Shown one piece after another: positions 1 through 9,755 of a stretch of DNA of 64,000 bases (within the stretch, counting starts at the first letter, position 1; each line of letters begins with the position of its first letter). Made by a program: the position numbers and the translations under genes. The notes beneath the pieces were generated by a model. That model saw only the letters and a program-made list of their open reading frames with translations. It made no database searches and was not told the DNA's origin. The stretch is taken from positions 2,418,001 through 2,482,000 of the forward strand of contig NZ_JARUBH010000009.1 of the NCBI RefSeq assembly GCF_029626105.1, given 5' to 3'. The DNA comes from Solwaraspora sp. WMMD792 (lineage in GTDB: Bacteria > Actinomycetota > Actinomycetes > Mycobacteriales > Micromonosporaceae).

Positions 1-1278
1 CCACTCCTGCGCCCACTGCCGGTCACCGACACGGTGCCGCTGCAGGCAGAGCGCCAGGATCTGCTGGGCGACGATGTGCCGGGGCTCCGGCGGCGCGACG
101 ATGTCCTCGACCCAGCCCTGACCCCACAGCCGGAGCAGTCCGGCGGCGTGCACCAGGCCCGGTGTGTCCAGCGCGAGGAACAGGCAGTTACGGGTGCCGC
201 CCGCCCGCCGCCCGGTGCGGCCGATGCGCTGCAGGAACGCGGCGACGGTCCGGGGAGCGTTGATCTGGATCACCCGGTCGAGGTCGCCGACGTCGATGCC
301 GAGTTCGAGGGTGCTGGTGGAGACGATGACGCAGTCGCGCCCTTCGGCGAAGGCCTGTTCGGCCCGTCGCCGGTCGTCCAACGCGAGCGAGGCGTGCGAC
401 AGGTACGTGGTGACGCCGGCCAGCCGCAGTTTCTGCCCGAGCTCTTCGACCAGCGCCCGCGAGTCGCAGAACACCAGCCGCTTCTCGCCGCCGTGCAACG
501 CCGCGATGATCCGGGCCGCGTTGTCCGCCGACCCGACGTAGTCCAGCTCCACCTTCCCGGGCGGCGGTCCCACTGAAGCAGCTCCAGCCGACACCGCTGG
601 CGCGATCGCGGCAGCGGGCAGGTCCGGAGCGACGACCCTGGCCGGACGTTCACGCCGGCCGGATCCCTGCAGCCAGCTCAGCAGCTCGTCAGGGTTGCCG
701 ACGGTGGCAGACAGGCCGACCCGTTGCACCGGCCGGCCGGCGACCCGGGTCAGCCGCTCCAACACCGCCAGCAGATGCCAGCCCCGGTCGTCACCGGCGA
801 AGGCGTGTACCTCGTCGATGACGACCGCACGGACCGACCGGAGAAACTCGTCGTGGTCGACGTTGCGGCTGACCAACATCGACTCCACCGACTCGGGGGT
901 GGTCAGCAGGACGTCGGGGCGATCCCGGAGAATCCGGCGGCGCTGCCCGGCGGTGACGTCGCCGTGCCACACCGCGGCCCGCCGACCGAGCCAGCCGGTG
1001 TACTGCTCCACCCGTGGCAGCAGGTTGTTCAGCAGCGCCTTCAGCGGGCAGAGATACAGCAGGCCGGGGCCGGACCAGTTCTCCTGAGCCATCCGCGACA
1101 GCAGCGGAAACAGTGCGGCTTCGGTCTTACCGGCGGCAGTGGGTGCCAGCAGCAGCGCGTCGTCGCCGGCGAGCAGCGGAGTGACCGCGCCGGACTGCAA
1201 CGGACGCAACGCCGGCCACTGCAACGAGTTGACGATGTGGTGCAGCAGTACCGGATGCAGCAGGTCGGCGGCGGCCAT
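1..1278 (-). CDS. brxHI: BREX-2 helicase BrxHI (partial, N-terminal 426 residues)
   Basis: Lhr-like superfamily 2 helicase, last gene of the pglYZ-brxD-brxHI operon. The frame is open from the ATG at 1278 to the window edge, so the C-terminus is missing. Visible motifs are Walker A APTAAGKT (about residues 45-52), a DEVH box (155-158), SAT (190-192) and QRIGRTGRR (350-358). The start overlaps the brxD stop as ATGA, which suggests translational coupling. In type 2 BREX, a helicase of this kind follows brxD, and position supports the name as much as sequence does. Its precise role in BREX is not known. The helicase assignment is firm; the BrxHI name rests on family and context. Confidence 0.88.
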   Translation of the reverse strand, partial: MAAADLLHPVLLHHIVNSLQWPALRPLQSGAVTPLLAGDDALLLAPTAAGKTEAALFPLLSRMAQENWSGPGLLYLCPLKALLNNLLPRVEQYTGWLGRRAAVWHGDVTAGQRRRILRDRPDVLLTTPESVESMLVSRNVDHDEFLRSVRAVVIDEVHAFAGDDRGWHLLAVLERLTRVAGRPVQRVGLSATVGNPDELLSWLQGSGRRERPARVVAPDLPAAAIAPAVSAGAASVGPPPGKVELDYVGSADNAARIIAALHGGEKRLVFCDSRALVEELGQKLRLAGVTTYLSHASLALDDRRRAEQAFAEGRDCVIVSTSTLELGIDVGDLDRVIQINAPRTVAAFLQRIGRTGRRAGGTRNCLFLALDTPGLVHAAGLLRLWGQGWVEDIVAPPEPRHIVAQQILALCLQRHRVGDRQWAQEW

Positions 1279-2612
1279 CACAAGTCGTCGAGGGCGATGT
1301 CGTCGGCCCGGGCCGCGTTGCGTTCGACATCGGTCAGCTCGGTGTCGTTGAGCGTGAGCGGGTAGTGCTCCCGGGGCCGGAAGTCAGGCACCTGGTCGAC
1401 CCGGTCGAGCACGTCGACCAGTTTTTTGAGGAACAGCCGGGGGGCCACCCCGACCCTGCCGCCCAGTCCGCCGGCGACGGCGCGGGCGAACTGGGCGACG
1501 AAATCGTCGTCGACGAGCCCGGCGATGCGGTCCGCGCCCGTGCCGGTGGCGCCGACGGCGTACAGGTCACGGACCCGGGTGCCCAGCTCGACCAGTGACT
1601 CGTGGGTGAAGCCGGGGAGCCGGATCTGCACCGCCCGAGGGTTGTCGAACCTCGGGTCGGCGGTGAAGTCGACCGCCAGCCGCTGGGCCAGCGGGGCGAG
1701 CCGCTGCACCCCCTGCGGTCCGTCGTAGAACGCCGGTGTGCCGGTGATCAGCAGATACAGCCCGGGGAACCGCCCGGAGTGCACTTCGTCGATGAGTTGC
1801 CGCAGCGCGTTGAGCGCCTTGTCCCTGGCGTCGGAGCGGACCCGTTGCAGGGTCTCCACCTCGTCGAGCACCAGCAGCAGGCCGGGGTGTCCGCTGTCGC
1901 GCAGCACCACCAGCAGGCCCTGCAGGAAACTCAACGCGGCGAAGTGGTCGAGGTCGCCGCGTACCCCGGCGGCCCGGCGGGCGGCGGCGGCCACGTGCGG
2001 CTGGCCGCCGAGCCAGGCGAGCACCGCGTCGGCGGTCGCGGTCTCACCGGCGAGGGTCGCCGTACGGTAGCCGCGCAGCGCGGCCGCGAACGCCGGCGCG
2101 GTTCGGCTGACCACGGCGAGGCGCTGTTCGAGGAGCAGACCGACGGCCGTATCGAGGACCGCCGGGTCGTCTGCGCTGACGTCGCCGCCGGCGAGGACGT
2201 CCTCTTCCAGGGCGTAGAACCAGCCGTCGACGACCGCCCGGAGCGCGCTGGGCGGGAAGGTGGCGGTGGCGAGCCGCTCAGTGAGCCGGCGGTAGACGGT
2301 TTCGAGCCGGTGCAGCGGGGTCTCGTTCTCGGATATCTGCACCTCGGCGACGGCCAGGTTGGCCCGCTTGGCGCGCTCGGCGATCCACCGGGTGGTGAAC
2401 GTCTTACCGGAGCCGTACTCGCCCCGGATCGCCTTGAACACCGCCCCGCCGGTGGTGACGGTCGTCAGGTCGTCACCGATCGCGGCGTTGATCCGGTCCA
2501 TGCCGACGGCGAACAGGTCAAGCCCGGCAGCGGGTACGGCACCGCGCCGCAAAGCGTCGATCACCTCGCGGCGGCGGGCCGGGCTGGCGGTGGGTTCGGC
2601 CGGCGACGTCAT
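1278..2612 (-). CDS. brxD: BREX-2 ATP-binding protein BrxD
   Basis: P-loop ATPase of the BrxD (DUF2791-type) family, 444 residues. Walker A is GEYGSGKT at residues 64-71 and Walker B is LLLVLDEVE near 245-253. The frame stays open about 1 kb further upstream, but that part is antisense to pglZ coding sequence and is Arg/Pro-rich shadow. The ATG at 2612 overlaps the pglZ stop (ATGA) and begins a protein-like N-terminus, so it is the chosen start. The gene sits between pglZ and brxHI, the standard type 2 BREX order. It is presumed to power some step of phage exclusion; the mechanism is not established. Confidence 0.9.
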   Translation of the reverse strand: MTSPAEPTASPARRREVIDALRRGAVPAAGLDLFAVGMDRINAAIGDDLTTVTTGGAVFKAIRGEYGSGKTFTTRWIAERAKRANLAVAEVQISENETPLHRLETVYRRLTERLATATFPPSALRAVVDGWFYALEEDVLAGGDVSADDPAVLDTAVGLLLEQRLAVVSRTAPAFAAALRGYRTATLAGETATADAVLAWLGGQPHVAAAARRAAGVRGDLDHFAALSFLQGLLVVLRDSGHPGLLLVLDEVETLQRVRSDARDKALNALRQLIDEVHSGRFPGLYLLITGTPAFYDGPQGVQRLAPLAQRLAVDFTADPRFDNPRAVQIRLPGFTHESLVELGTRVRDLYAVGATGTGADRIAGLVDDDFVAQFARAVAGGLGGRVGVAPRLFLKKLVDVLDRVDQVPDFRPREHYPLTLNDTELTDVERNAARADDIALDDL

Positions 2613-5407
2613 CGGCGCTCCCCGGCACCGGGCAGGCCGAACTGCTCGCGCAGCAGCTGCTGGTTGAGCCGCACCGTGCGGTCCTGGTCGGTCAGTGACA
2701 GCACCGGATAGCTGTCGACGTTGAGCACCCGCTGCAGGGTGGTGACGAACCCGGTGGCCCGCAGCGGGGCTTCGCCGGCCCGCTGGGCGAGCACCGCCAA
2801 CGGCAGTACGCCGCCGGCCTCGACGAGTGCCCGCAGGGCCGCTGCGACCTTGGCGTCGGCCGGTCGCCGGGGCATCGCGTCGCGCTGCTCGACGTACAGG
2901 TTGCTCGTCAGCAGCGCGTCCACCAGGTCCGCGCCGGTGGGTGCCGGCGCCGCCGGGGGCGCTGCGGTCGGCGTCGGTACGGCGAACAGCGGCTGCTCGC
3001 CTTCGACCGGCGCCGGTGCCCGACGTTGCCGACCTCCTGCCGGGCGGGGCGGCGCGGCCGGCGTGGGTGCCGCCACAGCTGGTACGGCGGTGCGGGCCGG
3101 CTGCCACCAGTCGGGGTGCTGTGGGCCGAGCGCCGCCCAGCCGGCGGGCGGGTTGGCCGCGTTGGGCGGCAGGAACGCCAGCAGCGGCACGGTGACCTCG
3201 GCCAGTGATGCGCCGCCGTGGTAGCCGGCCCGGGTGGGTCGGTAGCGCAGCGCCGGGTCCCACAGGGCAACGATGCGGTGCCCGGGTGCGACGACCCGGG
3301 GGCCGGCGAGCACCATCTCGCCGTCGGCGGGGGGCGTGTCGCCTCGACGGTGCCGGGCGGACAGTGCGTCGGTGGTCGCGCGGGCGGTGGCACCGTGGTC
3401 GAGTACGTGCCCGTGGTCGCTGGTGATGATCACGGCGCGGCCGGCGGACCGGGCCAGGTCGAGCAGGCTGCGCAGGAAGCCGATCTGCCCGAGCTGCCAG
3501 CCGGGTTCGTCGCCTTCCCGACCGTACGCGAGGGTGTCGTCGACGGTGTTGATCACGACGGCGACGAGCCGGGCCGGGTCGGCCACGGCGTCGCGCAGGT
3601 CGTCGGCGTACACCTCGCCGGCACCGCCGCGCGACGGACCCTTGTGGAAGATGACGGCCCGCTCGCCCCACCGGCCGGCGGTGAACATCTGCCGCTCGGT
3701 GACCTGGTTGCCCTCGCGCAGCTCACCGGCGAACAGCGAGGTCCGGCTGACCGCAGTGAGGGTGGGCAGGGCGGCGACCGCCGCCCGCCGCCGGGCTGGA
3801 CCGCCGCCGGCGACCGGGTCGTACTCGTCCCACTGGTGGCGTAGCTCGGCGGCGAGTTCGACGGCGACGGCGGCGCTCATGCCGTCGAGCACGATGAACA
3901 GGGTGGGCCGGCGGGCGGCGATCAGCGGATCGACCACCCGACGCCGCACCTGCTCGATGGCCAGCAGGTCACCGTCGTTTCCGGGCCCGGCTGTGGTCCA
4001 GGCCGCGAGGCGGCCGGCGAACGCCTCGTCGATCGCCCGCCGACGCCGCGTCGCCTGCTGGTGGATGTCCCGGTACGCGGCCTGCAGTCCGGCGTGCATG
4101 TCGTCACCGGCCCACACCTGTGCCAGCGCCCGGTCCACCCAGCCCAGGTCGCTGATCTGCTGGTGGATGCCGTCGGCGACGCTGTCGGCAGCGGCCGGGT
4201 GGCTGGCGAGCCAGCGCAGCAGTCGGCGGGCCATCCGTACCCGGGTCACCTTGGCGGCTTCGTCGACGGCGAGCACATGCTCGGCGACGGCGGCGACGGC
4301 ACTGTCCAGCTCGGCGTCCAGCGACGCGGACGCGGCGCCGGTGGCTGACGGCGCGCCGGTCGCCGACGCGGCGGCGCTCAGTGCTGCGGCGGCGCGGTCG
4401 AGGCGGTGAGCGAACCCGGTCCGCAAGATCCGGCTGTGCCCGGCGCAGCCGGTGGCGGCGAGCCCGGTCAGTAGCTCCTCTGCCCGGTCGAGGATTCCGT
4501 GGGCCTCCCGCCGCAGCTGGTCGTCACGGTCGGCGAGCATCCCGGTCACGGTTTCTACACAGGCCGCGGCGTACCGACGGATGGTGTCGTCGTCACCGCG
4601 TACCGCGCCGAGTAGCGGGTCGATCCGCCCCTGGGCCCGGGCCGCCTCCTGGTCGGCGCTGCTCCACACCGCGTCGCAGACCAGCCCGAGCGGCAGCGCG
4701 TCCGGCCCGTGGCCGGCGTCGATGAGGGCGATGACCGCCCGGGCGGGGTGGTGCAGGCGGCCGGTGAGCCAGCGGCCGAGTCCGGCCCGCTCCTCGGCCC
4801 GCAGGGTGGCGAACGCGTCGACCGCGCCGGGGCGGCGGGTCCACCGCAGCAGGGTCGGCACGTCGAGGTCTGCGGCGCGCGGGCCGGTCGGGTCGAGTCC
4901 GAATCGGGCGGCGGCCAGCCGGCCGAGCGCAACGTCGCGGCTTAGTACGCTGGCGGCGTCGAGCTTCGGCCAGCCGCCTGCGGGCATCGCTTCCAGCAGC
5001 GCGGACCCGGCCCAGCTTTCGGCCGCCAGCGCGGGTTCGACGTTGCGGGCGCCGAACGCGGCCAGCACCACGTCCCACGGTTCGATGGTGATGGCCCGCT
5101 GGCGGAATATCCGGCTGCGGATGCCGTCGCCGAGTTCGGTGGTGCGCAGCGGGGTGAGCAGGATCAGCACCTCGCCGTCCGGCCGGGTGACGAGGTGCTG
5201 CCAGATCGCCAACGGCGACGGGCAGGCGACGACGCGGGCCCGCCGGTCACCGGTCAGGACCAGCTGCGGTTCGTGCGGCCAGTCCGGTTCCGCGGTGACG
5301 ACGACGACCGGATCCGGCTCCCCTGCGGCAGCGCGGCGCAGCTGGTCGCCGATCTCCTGGGCGAGGACGGCCGGACTGACCCGGTTGGCTGGCGCGGCGA
5401 CGGTCAC
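2609..5407 (-). CDS. pglZ: BREX-2 alkaline-phosphatase-superfamily protein PglZ
   Basis: PglZ, the signature phosphatase-fold protein of BREX/Pgl systems, 932 residues. The phosphatase fold shows in the metal-site strand FIVLDGMSAAV (near residue 505) and the second metal site TSDHGHVLDHG (near 660). An Ala/Pro-rich linker follows at about 770-830, then a small C-terminal domain. The GTG start at 5407 overlaps the pglY stop by 4 bases. PglZ is required for BREX/Pgl protection in characterised systems and is thought to act with the methyltransferase PglX. Both metal-site signatures look intact, so the protein is probably functional. Confidence 0.93.
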   Translation of the reverse strand: MTVAAPANRVSPAVLAQEIGDQLRRAAAGEPDPVVVVTAEPDWPHEPQLVLTGDRRARVVACPSPLAIWQHLVTRPDGEVLILLTPLRTTELGDGIRSRIFRQRAITIEPWDVVLAAFGARNVEPALAAESWAGSALLEAMPAGGWPKLDAASVLSRDVALGRLAAARFGLDPTGPRAADLDVPTLLRWTRRPGAVDAFATLRAEERAGLGRWLTGRLHHPARAVIALIDAGHGPDALPLGLVCDAVWSSADQEAARAQGRIDPLLGAVRGDDDTIRRYAAACVETVTGMLADRDDQLRREAHGILDRAEELLTGLAATGCAGHSRILRTGFAHRLDRAAAALSAAASATGAPSATGAASASLDAELDSAVAAVAEHVLAVDEAAKVTRVRMARRLLRWLASHPAAADSVADGIHQQISDLGWVDRALAQVWAGDDMHAGLQAAYRDIHQQATRRRRAIDEAFAGRLAAWTTAGPGNDGDLLAIEQVRRRVVDPLIAARRPTLFIVLDGMSAAVAVELAAELRHQWDEYDPVAGGGPARRRAAVAALPTLTAVSRTSLFAGELREGNQVTERQMFTAGRWGERAVIFHKGPSRGGAGEVYADDLRDAVADPARLVAVVINTVDDTLAYGREGDEPGWQLGQIGFLRSLLDLARSAGRAVIITSDHGHVLDHGATARATTDALSARHRRGDTPPADGEMVLAGPRVVAPGHRIVALWDPALRYRPTRAGYHGGASLAEVTVPLLAFLPPNAANPPAGWAALGPQHPDWWQPARTAVPAVAAPTPAAPPRPAGGRQRRAPAPVEGEQPLFAVPTPTAAPPAAPAPTGADLVDALLTSNLYVEQRDAMPRRPADAKVAAALRALVEAGGVLPLAVLAQRAGEAPLRATGFVTTLQRVLNVDSYPVLSLTDQDRTVRLNQQLLREQFGLPGAGERR

Positions 5408-8400
5408 GGCACGACCCGCCAGCTGACTTCGACGTGCGCGTCGGGGTGAGCGGCGGCGAACGCCCGCAGCTGGGTCACCGCCTCGTCGAGCGCTGCGGCG
5501 GCGACGGTGGCCTGCCCGGTGGTGCTGGCGACCTGCCCGGCGGCGTCGGTGACCCGCTGCGACGGATCGGCCAGCGGCGGGCGCAGCTCGATCGCCGGGT
5601 TCGGCACCGACGGAACCGTCGGCGGTGGGGTCGCCGGCGGCGGGGTGGCCGGCGGCACCGCCACCGGCGTGACCTGCGACCCTGGCTGCGGCGGCGTGGG
5701 CGGTGCCGGCGTCCTTTCCCGCATCACCCGGGCGATGAGCTCGACGGCGTCGCGTTCGGCCCGGCGCAGCACCGGCACCAGCGGGGTGGTCAGCTCGTCC
5801 GCCTGGGCGGCGGCGTGCAGCTTGCCGAGGATCGCGGCCGCTTCGGCGGCGTACCGATCGGGCAGGTCGGCGATCAGACCAAGGTTGTCCCAGCGGGCGG
5901 CGACCAGGGCGCTGCGTACCTCGGCGGCGGCGGTGACGCTGCGGGCGACCTGGTCGACGCCGGCGGGTCCGCCGAGGTCGGCGCGGGCCAGCTGCTCGAT
6001 GGTCTCCACCGCCGGGGCCCGGCCGGCGAGGGTGGCGAGCAGGGTGGCGGCGGTACGGGCGGTGGCCAGCCGCCCGGTCGGTGCGTCCGGGTCCAGGTGG
6101 AGGTGCTGGGCGTACTGCTCCAGTTTGGCGACCAGGTCGTCGGCGTCGCCGCGCCGCCGCTGTGCCTCGGTGACCAGGTCACGGGCGAGCAGTCCGACGA
6201 TACGGCCCCGCCGCAGACCCGGTTTGTGCACCCCGAACAGCCGCGTCGCGCGGTCGCGGGCGGCGGTCCAGTCGGCTTCGCTGGGCAGCGGTTCGGACCG
6301 CAGGGTGTAGTCGGTGCTGATCCGGCCCGGTTCCGGGGCCGGGGAGACCGCCGCGCCGTGCAGGTAGAACATCCGGTCGGTCTGTTCGGCGAAAACGGCG
6401 ACGATCAGCTGGGCCACCAGCGGGTCCAGCCCTCGGGGCTGCGGGTGGTCGATCCAGCGCAGCAGGTCCCGTACGGCCAGTTCACCGTCGATGCCTTCGA
6501 CGGCGGCGCGTTGGGCGAAGTGCTGCACCCATTCGTTGCCGAGCACGAAGGCGGCCTCGTGCATCTGGCCGAGGCCGAGCGGGTTGGCCAGCCGCCGCAT
6601 GGTCTGCCGGTGGGCGCGTTCGACCTCGACCCGGCCCTCCGGGTTACCGATGGCCTGGTTCACCCGGTCGAGCACGATGCGTACGTCGGCCGGGCGGACC
6701 GGCTCGCCTTTGCGGTCCGGGTCGAGGTCCGGGTGGGCGGGGAACTGGTGGGTGAACATCTGGTCGCCGATGGTGCGCAGCGCGTCGGCGAAGCTGGTGC
6801 CGACCGGCAGGGTCGGGTGGAAGGGCCGGATCAGCGGCTCCAGGTGATCGTCGTATCCGACGCGGACGTCGGTGGGCTGTTTGGTGGCCAGCCCGTACGC
6901 CTCCCGCAGCACGTCGCGCAGCTTGCCGGTCAGATTGCTGCGCTGGTTGGTCAGGGTGCTCAGAGCGCGACGCCGGTCGTCGGGGTTGAGATGCTCGGCG
7001 TGGCTGTCGAAGCGGCGCCCTTCGAGGATCTTCTCCAGGATGGCGAGTTTGCCGAGGTCGTTGAGGCGCTCCAGGGTCAGCGACGCCGGGATCCAGCAGA
7101 CCGTACGGGGGTTGATCCGCTCCCGCAGTTGCTGCACCCGCTGCCGGTCGTCGGCCGGGGTGTGGGTGCCGCTGTCGAACGGGTAGTCGATGATCAGCCG
7201 CCAGCCGGCCGGGTCGGCCGGTTGGAAGGCGTCGTCGCGCAGGTCCCGGTCGTCGCGGACGTTGCCGTAGACGAGTTCGAGCCGTCGGCGGCTGCCGCGC
7301 CAGACCAGCTCCGCCTCGGCGTGGAAGGTGTCGGTCCACGGCACCCCGAGCTGGTCCCACAGCAGCCGCTGCACCAGGTTCTTGCGGGCACCGTCGTTGT
7401 CGTAGTGCTTGGCGGTGGCGAGCACGCTGTCGACGTCGACGCCGACCAGTTCGAGCGAGATGACCGGGTCGTCGCCGTCGCCGACGCGGATCTCACCGAA
7501 GACGCCGGCCCAGTCCTTGACTTTGCGCAGCACCTGGGCGACCTCGCCGCCGGGGATCGGGCTGACGATGGAGCCGTGGTTGAGCGCGGACAGCCGGCGG
7601 GCGGTCAGGTTGCGCAGCGCCGGCACGCTCGGCGCCAACGCCGCCAGCAGCAGGGTCTTCACCAGCCGGTCGTCTCCGGTGAATCCCCGGTGCCGGGCGG
7701 CGATCGGGCCGGGCAGCTCCTCGCCCCGGCGGGCCCGGTCGAGGTCCTCGTCGGTCAGGTCGTACTGGGCGAGCAGGTGGGGCCGCAGTTTGCCGGTGTA
7801 GATGCGTTGCGCGGTCTCGAACTCGTGCTTGAGTTTGTCGGTGAACGGCTGGTCGCCGCCGCCGCTGATCACGTCGTACAGGTCACCGAGGGGCACCAGT
7901 TGGCCGAGCCGCAGCGTTTCCCGCCGGTCGACCAGCAGTTGACGCATCAGCTTCAGCGCGGTGCGGGAGCGTTGCAGGGCGCTGGAGACGTGCACCAGGG
8001 TGGAGATGAACGCCGGGCTGAACGGGTAGGTGGCGCGGAACGCGTCCAGGTCGGCACCGGCGCCGGAGTCGACGCCGAGCAGGGCGTCCCAGACTTCGCG
8101 ACGTACCTTGGTGGTGGTGTCGAAGGCGGCGGTGATCGCCTCGGCCGCGCCGGGCACGTCTTTGCGGGGTTTGAGTAGCCGCTTGCGGGCGATCTCCGGC
8201 AGGTTGCGGTCTTCCAGGGTGATCGTGTCGAAACGGCCGCTAGCCAGGTTGAGGGTGTCCTGGAAGCTCAGCTCATGCGCACCGGTCGCCCCTTCGCCGA
8301 CAAGTTCCCGCAGGTCCCGCTGCCGGGCGATGAAGCTGATCACCGGGATCGGCCGGCGGGTGTCGCCGCCCTCGACGAAGTTGGTGATCTTCTGGATTTC

Positions 8401-9267
8401 CCTCGAGACGAACTGCTGATCGCCAATGGAGTTGGCCAGCCAGAGGATCAGCTCGTCGAGGAAAAGGATCAGGCCGTCGTAGCCGAGATCCTTGGCGTGC
8501 CGGCTGATCTCGGTGAGTCCCCGGTCCAGCGAGATGTACGCTTCGGCGTCCTCGCGGGCGTTGCTGAAGAAGCCTTTGTTCCAGCTGCTGAGCAGGTCGT
8601 TGACGAGCTTGCGCCGCTGCGGGTCCTCGGGGGCGGCGGCGAACGCGGCGTCGAGGCGCGGCCCGGTCCAGTACGCCTCGGAGTCGCCCCATTCGTCGTC
8701 GGGGTCGCCGCCGGGCAGATTGGCGATGAACTGGCCGTCGCCGATCGTCTTGCGCAGTTCGGCGGCTTGTTCCAGCAGCGCGTCGGTGCGGTGCACGGCC
8801 GGGATCGTCGCTCCCGGGTGCAATTGGCGGACCCGGTCGACGTAGCCGCCGAGGACCCGCTGCTCCAGCGACCGGGCGTCGAGCAGGTGGTACGGCACCA
8901 GCAGGAACTGCCGCCCGTCGAGCCAGACACTGTGTTTGGCGACCAGGCCGGAGAACTCCTCGCGGCCCCGGGCGGCCGGCTCACCGCGCAGCAGCGCGTG
9001 CAGTACGGCCATGAAGTGCGACTTGCCGGAACCGAACGATCCGTGCAGGTAGGCAGCCTTGGAGGTGTGGCCTTCGATCGCCGAGCGGATCAGCCCGAGT
9101 GCCTCGTCGAAGTTGCCGACCAGCCGGTCGGTTATCACGTATTCGGCCAGGGTCGCCTTGGCGTCGGTGACGCTGTCCGCCAGCTTGAGCACGAAGTCAC
9201 TGGTGCTGGTCCGCTCCGGGATGCTGATGTACTCCCGCAGCAGCTGAGGTGAGGTCGACGCAGGCAT
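5404..9267 (-). CDS. pglY: BREX-2 P-loop ATPase PglY
   Basis: Large ATPase of the PglY/BrxC group, 1287 residues from the chosen ATG. Walker A is GSFGSGKSH near residue 75 and Walker B is LILFLDELILWL near 262. The C-terminus carries a Pro/Thr-rich linker (about 1180-1230) and a short final domain. An in-frame extension to 9360 exists but lacks PglY-like character; MPASTSPQLLREYISIPERT looks like the true N-terminus. It is the first gene of the pglYZ-brxD-brxHI operon and is about the same length as known PglY proteins. In the Pgl system PglY is essential for resistance and is inferred to hydrolyse ATP. Confidence 0.93.
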   Translation of the reverse strand: MPASTSPQLLREYISIPERTSTSDFVLKLADSVTDAKATLAEYVITDRLVGNFDEALGLIRSAIEGHTSKAAYLHGSFGSGKSHFMAVLHALLRGEPAARGREEFSGLVAKHSVWLDGRQFLLVPYHLLDARSLEQRVLGGYVDRVRQLHPGATIPAVHRTDALLEQAAELRKTIGDGQFIANLPGGDPDDEWGDSEAYWTGPRLDAAFAAAPEDPQRRKLVNDLLSSWNKGFFSNAREDAEAYISLDRGLTEISRHAKDLGYDGLILFLDELILWLANSIGDQQFVSREIQKITNFVEGGDTRRPIPVISFIARQRDLRELVGEGATGAHELSFQDTLNLASGRFDTITLEDRNLPEIARKRLLKPRKDVPGAAEAITAAFDTTTKVRREVWDALLGVDSGAGADLDAFRATYPFSPAFISTLVHVSSALQRSRTALKLMRQLLVDRRETLRLGQLVPLGDLYDVISGGGDQPFTDKLKHEFETAQRIYTGKLRPHLLAQYDLTDEDLDRARRGEELPGPIAARHRGFTGDDRLVKTLLLAALAPSVPALRNLTARRLSALNHGSIVSPIPGGEVAQVLRKVKDWAGVFGEIRVGDGDDPVISLELVGVDVDSVLATAKHYDNDGARKNLVQRLLWDQLGVPWTDTFHAEAELVWRGSRRRLELVYGNVRDDRDLRDDAFQPADPAGWRLIIDYPFDSGTHTPADDRQRVQQLRERINPRTVCWIPASLTLERLNDLGKLAILEKILEGRRFDSHAEHLNPDDRRRALSTLTNQRSNLTGKLRDVLREAYGLATKQPTDVRVGYDDHLEPLIRPFHPTLPVGTSFADALRTIGDQMFTHQFPAHPDLDPDRKGEPVRPADVRIVLDRVNQAIGNPEGRVEVERAHRQTMRRLANPLGLGQMHEAAFVLGNEWVQHFAQRAAVEGIDGELAVRDLLRWIDHPQPRGLDPLVAQLIVAVFAEQTDRMFYLHGAAVSPAPEPGRISTDYTLRSEPLPSEADWTAARDRATRLFGVHKPGLRRGRIVGLLARDLVTEAQRRRGDADDLVAKLEQYAQHLHLDPDAPTGRLATARTAATLLATLAGRAPAVETIEQLARADLGGPAGVDQVARSVTAAAEVRSALVAARWDNLGLIADLPDRYAAEAAAILGKLHAAAQADELTTPLVPVLRRAERDAVELIARVMRERTPAPPTPPQPGSQVTPVAVPPATPPPATPPPTVPSVPNPAIELRPPLADPSQRVTDAAGQVASTTGQATVAAAALDEAVTQLRAFAAAHPDAHVEVSWRVVP

Positions 9268-9375
9268 GACGTTTACCGTACCGAGAGCGACGAAACGCAC
9301 ATCGACCGCGCGGACCGTTTCCGCCCACCGGACCGCCGCCACACTGCCCTCAGTTATCAATCCATCACATGTGGC

Positions 9376-9582
9376 TCATCTTTCACGTACGTACGCAGCG
9401 GCGAGGCCAGCCAGTGCGGCGACGATCCCGCCGATCGCGCTCACCGCAGCCGATCGCCCGGAGCCACCTGCCACAAGCATGATGACGACGATCGCCACGA
9501 CGCCGAACAGGCCCACGCCAAGTGTCCGATTGACGACAGCGACCCGGCGAAGGCCAGGTCGACCGTGATCCGAATGGTCCAC
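9376..9582 (-). CDS. Small two-helix membrane protein
   Basis: Protein of 68 residues with a polar N-terminus and two hydrophobic segments, GVGLFGVVAIVVIMLVAGG and AVSAIGGIVAALAGLAAAYV, joined by a short loop. This fits a membrane hairpin. A GAGGAG-type ribosome binding site lies about 9 bases before the GTG start. The gene is divergent from the regulator at 9756 and lies 108 bases upstream of pglY on the same strand. No function can be assigned. Small membrane proteins inside defence islands sometimes act as abortive-infection effectors, but nothing here proves that. Confidence 0.6.
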   Translation of the reverse strand: MDHSDHGRPGLRRVAVVNRTLGVGLFGVVAIVVIMLVAGGSGRSAAVSAIGGIVAALAGLAAAYVRER

Positions 9583-9685
9583 TGTCTGCGCTCCTCACCC
9601 GCCGTCCGGCGCCATCACCGCCGCCCTTGCAGAACAACAGAGACCAAGTAGCGCCGACACGCGCCGTTACCGGATACGCAAGCGC

Positions 9686-9713
9686 TTTGCACACGCTGGC
9701 ACCCGCGTTGCAC
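9686..9713. promoter_or_regulatory. Direct repeat TTGCACA, possible operator
   Basis: Two identical TTGCACA heptamers at 9686-9692 and 9707-9713 are 21 bp apart, two helical turns. They lie in the divergent gap between the small membrane protein (9582) and the HTH regulator (9756). The arrangement suits autoregulation by the regulator or an overlapping -35 region. This is inference from spacing only. Confidence 0.3.
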
Positions 9714-9755
9714 AGTGGAGGCAATACCGAGCGTGACCATGGGCGGGAGACTGCG

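Noticed and set aside
2613-3671. N-terminal extension of brxD
   Set aside because: Arg/Pro-rich, overlaps pglZ coding sequence in another frame; the ATG at 2612 with an ATGA overlap explains the start.
5434-8178. A 914-codon plus-strand frame opposite pglY
   Set aside because: High-G+C shadow frame; the PglY ATPase motifs are on the minus strand.
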